Positions 40,928-43,743 of a DNA stretch of 43,743 nucleotides are shown piece after piece. Within the stretch, counting starts at the first letter, position 1. Each line of letters begins with the position of its first letter. Location: contig JAAWKB010000009.1 in NCBI GenBank assembly GCA_022797115.1, forward strand, positions 1-43,743, given 5' to 3'. The stretch is from Oscillospiraceae bacterium. GTDB lineage: Bacteria; Bacillota; Clostridia; Oscillospirales; Oscillospiraceae. Below the pieces are notes generated by a model. It searched no databases. It saw only the letters and a program-made list of their open reading frames with translations, and had not been told where the DNA came from. The translations under genes and the position numbers were made by a program.

Positions 40928-41689
40928 ATGGCAATTGTTTTCCAGAAGCCCCACGCCCTTACGGACGCGGTGCTCCACTACTGCCCCGGCTGCCCCCATG
41001 GCATCATCCACCGTCTGGTGGCGGAGGCCATCGACCATCTGGGCATTGAGGGCGAGGCCATCGGCGTGGCCCCGGTGGGCTGCGCGGTGATGGCCTACGA
41101 TTACTTTGCCTGCGATATGATCGAGGCTGCCCACGGCCGCGCCCCCGCCACGGCCACCGGCATCAAACGCTGCCGGCCGGACAACATCGTCTTCACCTAC
41201 CAGGGCGACGGCGATCTGGCCTCCATCGGCATGGCGGAGACCGTCCACGCTGCGGCCCGGAATGAGAATATCACAGTCATCTTTGTCAACAACGCCATCT
41301 ATGGCATGACTGGCGGCCAGATGGCCCCCACCTCCCTGCCGGGCCAAGTGACCCAGACCAGCCCCTATGGCCGGGATGTGAACCACTGCGGCTGGCCGAT
41401 CAGGGTCTGCGAGCTGCTGAGCACCCTGGAGGGCCCGGAGTATGTCGCCCGGGTGGCGGTCAATAACGTCAAGAATGTCAAGGCCGCCGGGAAGGCCATC
41501 CAGAAGGCGTTCCAGAACCAGATCGACAAGAAGGGCTTTTCCCTGATCGAAGTGGTCTCCGCCTGTCCCACCAACTGGGGGATGACCCCCCAGAAGGCCC
41601 TGGAGTGGGTGGAGAGCGACATGATCCCCTACTATCCCCTGGGGGTCTATAAGGACAGGAGCGCCGCAAAGGAGGCTGAGGCCAGATGA
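40928..41689 (+). CDS. Thiamine-pyrophosphate-dependent beta subunit of 2-oxoacid:ferredoxin oxidoreductase
   Basis: YCPGCPHGIIHRLVAEAIDHLGIEGEAIGVAPVGCA...QGDGDLASIGMAETVHAAARNENITVIFVNNAIYGMTGGQMAPTS. Confidence 0.93.
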   Translation: MAIVFQKPHALTDAVLHYCPGCPHGIIHRLVAEAIDHLGIEGEAIGVAPVGCAVMAYDYFACDMIEAAHGRAPATATGIKRCRPDNIVFTYQGDGDLASIGMAETVHAAARNENITVIFVNNAIYGMTGGQMAPTSLPGQVTQTSPYGRDVNHCGWPIRVCELLSTLEGPEYVARVAVNNVKNVKAAGKAIQKAFQNQIDKKGFSLIEVVSACPTNWGMTPQKALEWVESDMIPYYPLGVYKDRSAAKEAEAR

Positions 41690-42225
41690 AAACCACACAG
41701 ATTTTGATTGCCGGCTTCGGCGGCCAGGGCATCCTGTTCGCCGGGAAATTCCTGGCCTACAAGGGCCTGCTGGAGGATTTGCAGGTCTCCTGGCTGCCCT
41801 CCTACGGCCCGGAGATGCGCGGCGGCACTGCCAACTGCAATGTTATCCTTTCCGACGACCCGGTGGGCTCCCCGATCATCACCGACCCGGATGTGCTCAT
41901 TGCCATGAACCTGCCCTCCCTCCAGAAATACGTGGACGCCGTGGTCCCCGGCGGGCAGATCTACGTGGATTCCACCCTGATTTCCGAGAAGGTGTCCCGC
42001 ACGGACGTCCAGACCTACTACATCCCCGCCACCCAGATGGCCAATGACGCCGGGGTGCCCACCCTGGCCAACATGGTCATGATGGGCCATGTGCTGAAAA
42101 ACAACCCTGAGCTGAGCTTTGACGGCACCGAGGCCACGGTGGCCAAGCTGGTGCCCCCCAGCAAGGCCCAGCTGGTGGAGCTGAATATGAAGGCTTTGCA
42201 GGCGGGGAAAGACTACCAGCCGTGA
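41686..42225 (+). CDS. Gamma subunit of 2-oxoacid:ferredoxin oxidoreductase
   Basis: QILIAGFGGQGILFAGKFLAYKGLLEDLQVSWLPSYGPEMRGGTANCNVILSDDPVGSPIITDPD; 4-nt overlap with the beta subunit. Confidence 0.93.
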   Translation: MKTTQILIAGFGGQGILFAGKFLAYKGLLEDLQVSWLPSYGPEMRGGTANCNVILSDDPVGSPIITDPDVLIAMNLPSLQKYVDAVVPGGQIYVDSTLISEKVSRTDVQTYYIPATQMANDAGVPTLANMVMMGHVLKNNPELSFDGTEATVAKLVPPSKAQLVELNMKALQAGKDYQP

Positions 42226-42995
42226 GCATCGCCAGTGCCTTTGACGGGACAAGTGAAGCCATCTTAACCCCCGCCCATCGCGTTTCCCGGACGGTAGGGT
42301 TTCCCCAAACAGTCCTTGCCTCCCTCCAGGGCGGCATCGTCAGGGAATTGCATGAGCAATTGCAGCCAGAGGAGTTTGATTCCCTGGAGTGCGTGTACCG
42401 GGTACCGATTTACCGGTTTTCCTACAAAGGGCATGAGCTGGCCCTGTACTTATCCCCTCTGGGCGGCCCCGCTTCCGCCAGGGTGCTGGAGGAGATCATC
42501 GCCAGGGGAGCAAAGCGGGTACTGTTCTTTGGCACCTGCGGCGCACTGGACAATGCGCAGACAGATGGGAAGCTGGTCGTCCCCACTGCCGCCTACCGCG
42601 ATGAGGGAACCAGCTATCACTATCTCCCAGCCGGGGACTACATAGAAGTCCCCACCAGCGGCAGGCTCTGCGACGTCTTCGATGAGCTGCGCCTGCCCTA
42701 CGTCCGGGGGCGGACCTGGACCACTGACGCCCTTTACCGGGAGACCCGCCGGAACGCGGACGCACGGCGTGCAGAGGGCTGTCTGACGGTAGAGATGGAG
42801 TGCGCCTCGGTGATGGCGGTGGGACAGTTCCGGCAGTTCCCGGTCTATCAATTCCTGTATACTGCGGACAGCCTGGACGGCGGGGCCTGGGCGTGCAGAA
42901 CGCTGGGCAGCGCACATATGCCCAAATCCAATTATCAATGGCAGCTGCGGACCGCCTTGGACACGGCGATTCGCCTAGAAGGAGAAAACCTATGA
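42222..42995 (+). CDS. Nucleoside phosphorylase (uridine/purine phosphorylase-like)
   Basis: VLFFGTCGALDNAQTDGKLVVPTAAYRDEGTSYHYLP...WTTDALYRETRRNADARRAEGCLTVEMECASVMAVGQF. Confidence 0.88.
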   Translation: MSIASAFDGTSEAILTPAHRVSRTVGFPQTVLASLQGGIVRELHEQLQPEEFDSLECVYRVPIYRFSYKGHELALYLSPLGGPASARVLEEIIARGAKRVLFFGTCGALDNAQTDGKLVVPTAAYRDEGTSYHYLPAGDYIEVPTSGRLCDVFDELRLPYVRGRTWTTDALYRETRRNADARRAEGCLTVEMECASVMAVGQFRQFPVYQFLYTADSLDGGAWACRTLGSAHMPKSNYQWQLRTALDTAIRLEGENL

Positions 42996-43666
42996 AAATT
43001 TCTTGTATCCAGATGGATATGCAGTTAGGCGCGGTGGAGGAAAATTTCGCCCACGCCGCTGCGCTGGTCCGCGCCGCTGTAGATGCGGACCAGCCGGACG
43101 TGGTGGTCCTGCCCGAGACCTGGAACACGGGCTTCTTCCCCCAGGATCTGGCCTCCTGCGCCGACCGGGACGGGGAGCGGACCAAGGCCGTCTTCTCCGC
43201 CCTGGCAAAGGAGCTGAATGTCAACATCGTCTGCGGCAGCGTCGCCAACCAGCGGGCGGACGGCTTCTATAACACCGCTTACGTCTTTGACCGGGCCGGC
43301 GCGGTTGTGGCGGAGTACGACAAGACCCATCTCTTCACCCCCTCCGGGGAGAATGGGCGTTTCCGTCCCGGCGCCCACACCTGCCGCTTCACCCTGGACG
43401 GGATCTCCTGCGGCCTCATCATCTGCTACGAAATCCGGTTCCCGGAGCTGGCGCGGGCGATGGCCCTTGCGGGGACGGAGCTGCTCTTCGTAGTGGCCCA
43501 GTGGCCGGAGAGCCGGATCATGCACCTGGAGACCCTGGCCCGGGCCCGGGCCATTGAAAACCAGATGTTCCTGGCCCTGTGCAACAGCGTGGGCGCGGCG
43601 GGGGAGACCCGCTGCGGCGGTCACAGCGCCATCATCGACCCCATGGGAGAGCAAAGGTTTATTTGA
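42992..43666 (+). pseudogene. Carbon-nitrogen hydrolase (nitrilase superfamily, omega-amidase-like), probably 3'-truncated
   Basis: Catalytic E (VVVLPETW), K (YDKTHLF) and C (GLIICYEIRFPEL) motifs present, but the ORF stops at GGHSAIIDPMGEQRFI*, short of the usual C-terminal region of this family; sequence turns AT-rich right after. Confidence 0.7.
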
Positions 43667-43743
43667 CGACAGCGGCAAGCCGACTTCTGCATTTAATGCC
43701 TTCAAACGATAAATTTATTGAATCCTTTTCATAACTTTACCCC

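Overview
The window looks like a GC-rich (Oscillospiraceae-like, inferred) Firmicutes chromosome segment with about 33 credible protein genes, one tRNA-Leu(CAA), one cobalamin riboswitch, two T-box leaders, several strong intrinsic terminators and one small MITE-like element. In order: sigma factor plus RsiV-like anti-sigma; HAAS and PadR; a stand-alone rpoB-rpoC operon; tRNA-Leu; ECF-transporter S component; MocR-type regulator; a MacA/MacB-like efflux operon; YesL-like and RpiR-like proteins; guaB; a DarA-like c-di-AMP receptor; a FeoA-FeoB fusion with a Cys/His-rich linker; a B12-riboswitch-led tetrapyrrole operon (cobI, sirC-like, [160-bp MITE], hemC, cobA/hemD, hemB, cbiK); cinA; a zinc-ribbon membrane protein; two tandem T-box-controlled genes encoding an unusual XRE-HTH + cupin + acyl-CoA synthetase fusion; a MinD-like ATPase; a four-subunit VOR-type 2-oxoacid:ferredoxin oxidoreductase; a nucleoside phosphorylase; and an apparently 3'-truncated nitrilase-family gene. 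The best candidate for an undescribed system is the pair of T-box-led HTH-cupin-ligase fusions upstream of the VOR genes. All calls come from reading the sequence and the supplied ORF translations. No database search or folding was run.
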